Shown: piece by piece, positions 62,897 through 64,000 of the stretch | Layout: the number at the start of each line of letters is the position of its first letter | Numbering within the stretch: position 1 is the stretch's first letter | Source: Zygnema cylindricum | Lineage: Eukaryota; Streptophyta; Zygnematophyceae; Zygnematales; Zygnemataceae | Direction: 5' to 3' | NCBI GenBank assembly: GCA_037447655.1 | Contig: JBBHKE010003068.1 | Location: 1 to 64,000, forward strand | DNA: 64,000 nt | Notes under the pieces: generated by a model | Databases searched by the model: none | Told to the model about the DNA's origin: nothing | Seen by the model: only the letters and a program-made list of their open reading frames with translations | Position numbers and translations under genes: made by a program

Positions 62897-64000
62897 GTAT
62901 GATTAATTCCGTTATCTTGTCTCTTTAAGAGCATACATTGGATGCAGATCTTTTTGTTGCTGTTATTTTTGTTCCTTGAACGATTTATCTGTTGTTGTTT
63001 CTTTGATGGTTCTGGACTCGCCATTGCTATATTTTTATGTTTCTTTATTGTTTCACCCTTTTCTGTGACTTGTTGTATTTCGTTCTGTGTTCTGTGTTCT
63101 GTGTTCTGTGTTCTGTGTTCTGTGTTCTGTGTTCTGTTATTGTTTGTCTTCTTCATCCTTTTTCTTGGTCAATTTTAATAATCCATGTAATTTTTGTAAG
63201 AGCATTTCTTGTCCTGGTTTGTTATTGATGTATTTGACTTTATAATTGCTGCTTGTTCTTTCCTCTTTGTCTTCTTTTGGTCATTGGTATTGTGCATGTT
63301 CACATTATATGTTGCGTTTATGGCAATGATATTATGTCATCGTATACAGCTTTTTTTGGTGGCTTTAACAATAATATTTCTAGTGTTGCAACCTTTTATG
63401 TGAGGATGAGGCTGAAAAAATTTCGGCGCCTTTTTCTGTGCGTTTGGATGTTTTTTCGAATGAAGTTTTAAACACAATTCTGGTCCCTCCTCTGGGAATT
63501 TGTGTCGATAAACTGGGCTTTTTGTAATGGTCAAAGAGATTTTAAGCAAGTGACTGTTTGGCATGTTGAGTGACTAACAAATATGAGGCCTTGTTTGTGC
63601 TAAACATATCCTTGCATTTTGGTTGCTTTCAGGCTGTTTGATTAAGTAATTTTGGGGCTTCCTGTTGGAGTGTTTCCCCGGTCTCATTGCCTCAGTTGAC
63701 AGTGACTTGGCTGATTTTTGTTTTCTCAGTCTGTGGTTTGCAAAAATGTTGCCAATTTTGTTCATCTATGGATATGCCAGCAGCTTCCAAATTTTCAAGT
63801 AACCTTAGGCCCATTTTCCAGATCATTAAGTTAACATTGCACTCCATATTAACAAACCAGTAAATGAATGTATGGTATGGTATTCTACACCGTTATTTAC
63901 CATTAGTCTTAATTTGGCTATTCATCTTGACTTTGTATATTTTGTGAGTATCGTTGACATCTTTTTGAAACACCAATGGTGAAAGTGATTTGATTGTTCG
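62897..64000. other. Probable first intron of the sirtuin-like gene
   Basis: T-rich sequence without a credible exon. It contains the TTCTGTG heptamer array (63082-63138). The open frames here are short, hydrophobic by virtue of T-richness, and show no domain. Confidence 0.5.
63082..63138 (+). repeat. TTCTGTG heptamer tandem repeat
   Basis: Eight perfect seven-base units. The array is short and regular and probably variable between individuals. Confidence 0.95.

Noticed and set aside
63082-63138. TTCTGTG array considered as a CRISPR-like or telomeric repeat
   Set aside because: There are no spacers, the unit is seven bases, and the context is a plant intron. It is an ordinary short tandem repeat.

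Overview
The window looks like nuclear DNA from a green plant or a streptophyte alga. It is AT-rich and its genes are split into many short exons with GT-AG introns. The gene content fits this lineage: a chloroplast HCF173-like protein, a calcium-dependent protein kinase (CDPK) and a beta-amylase with a long transit-peptide-like N terminus. Between and inside the genes are many small non-autonomous transposons. The exact species cannot be read from the sequence; a charophyte alga or seed-free land plant is an inference. Exon coordinates come from splice signals, reading phase and protein-family resemblance judged by eye; no database was searched.

Layout. (1) 1-9996 is a tandem duplication of the junction between an RPF1-like ribosome-biogenesis gene and the HCF173-like gene. 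Unit A (1-5864, starting before the window) holds the last RPF1 exon and a truncated copy of HCF173 exons 1-2. Unit B (5865-9996) holds a truncated copy of the last two RPF1 exons and the true 5' end of HCF173. The two truncated ends lie back to back and could splice in frame into a new chimeric gene. (2) 9072-24118 is the complete 16-exon HCF173-like gene (604 aa). Its eighth intron contains a miniature LTR retrotransposon (TRIM) whose LTRs carry a tRNA-like gene, plus a local duplication. (3) 25816-31504, minus strand, is a complete 9-exon CDPK (521 aa). (4) 31505-38180 is repeat-rich intergenic DNA. (5) 38181-45965, minus strand, is a 9-exon beta-amylase (825 aa as modelled). (6) 45966-53230 is intergenic and largely repeats. 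(7) 53231-61181, minus strand, is an 11-exon NSUN6-like RNA cytosine-5 methyltransferase (564 aa) with one probable GC-AG intron. (8) 62756-62896 is the first exon of an SRT1/SIRT6-like sirtuin that runs off the right edge.

The genes do not form a pathway. HCF173 supports psbA translation in the chloroplast, beta-amylase degrades starch, the CDPK transduces calcium signals, RPF1 and NSUN6 act in ribosome and tRNA maturation, and the sirtuin is a deacylase. Transposon families recognisable from their own ends and target duplications include a PIF/Harbinger-like nested cluster (TAA/TTA duplications), a hAT-like family (8-bp duplications, with an empty site visible in the other duplicate), a TA-duplicating family present many times, and the tRNA-bearing TRIM, which is the most unusual object in the window.
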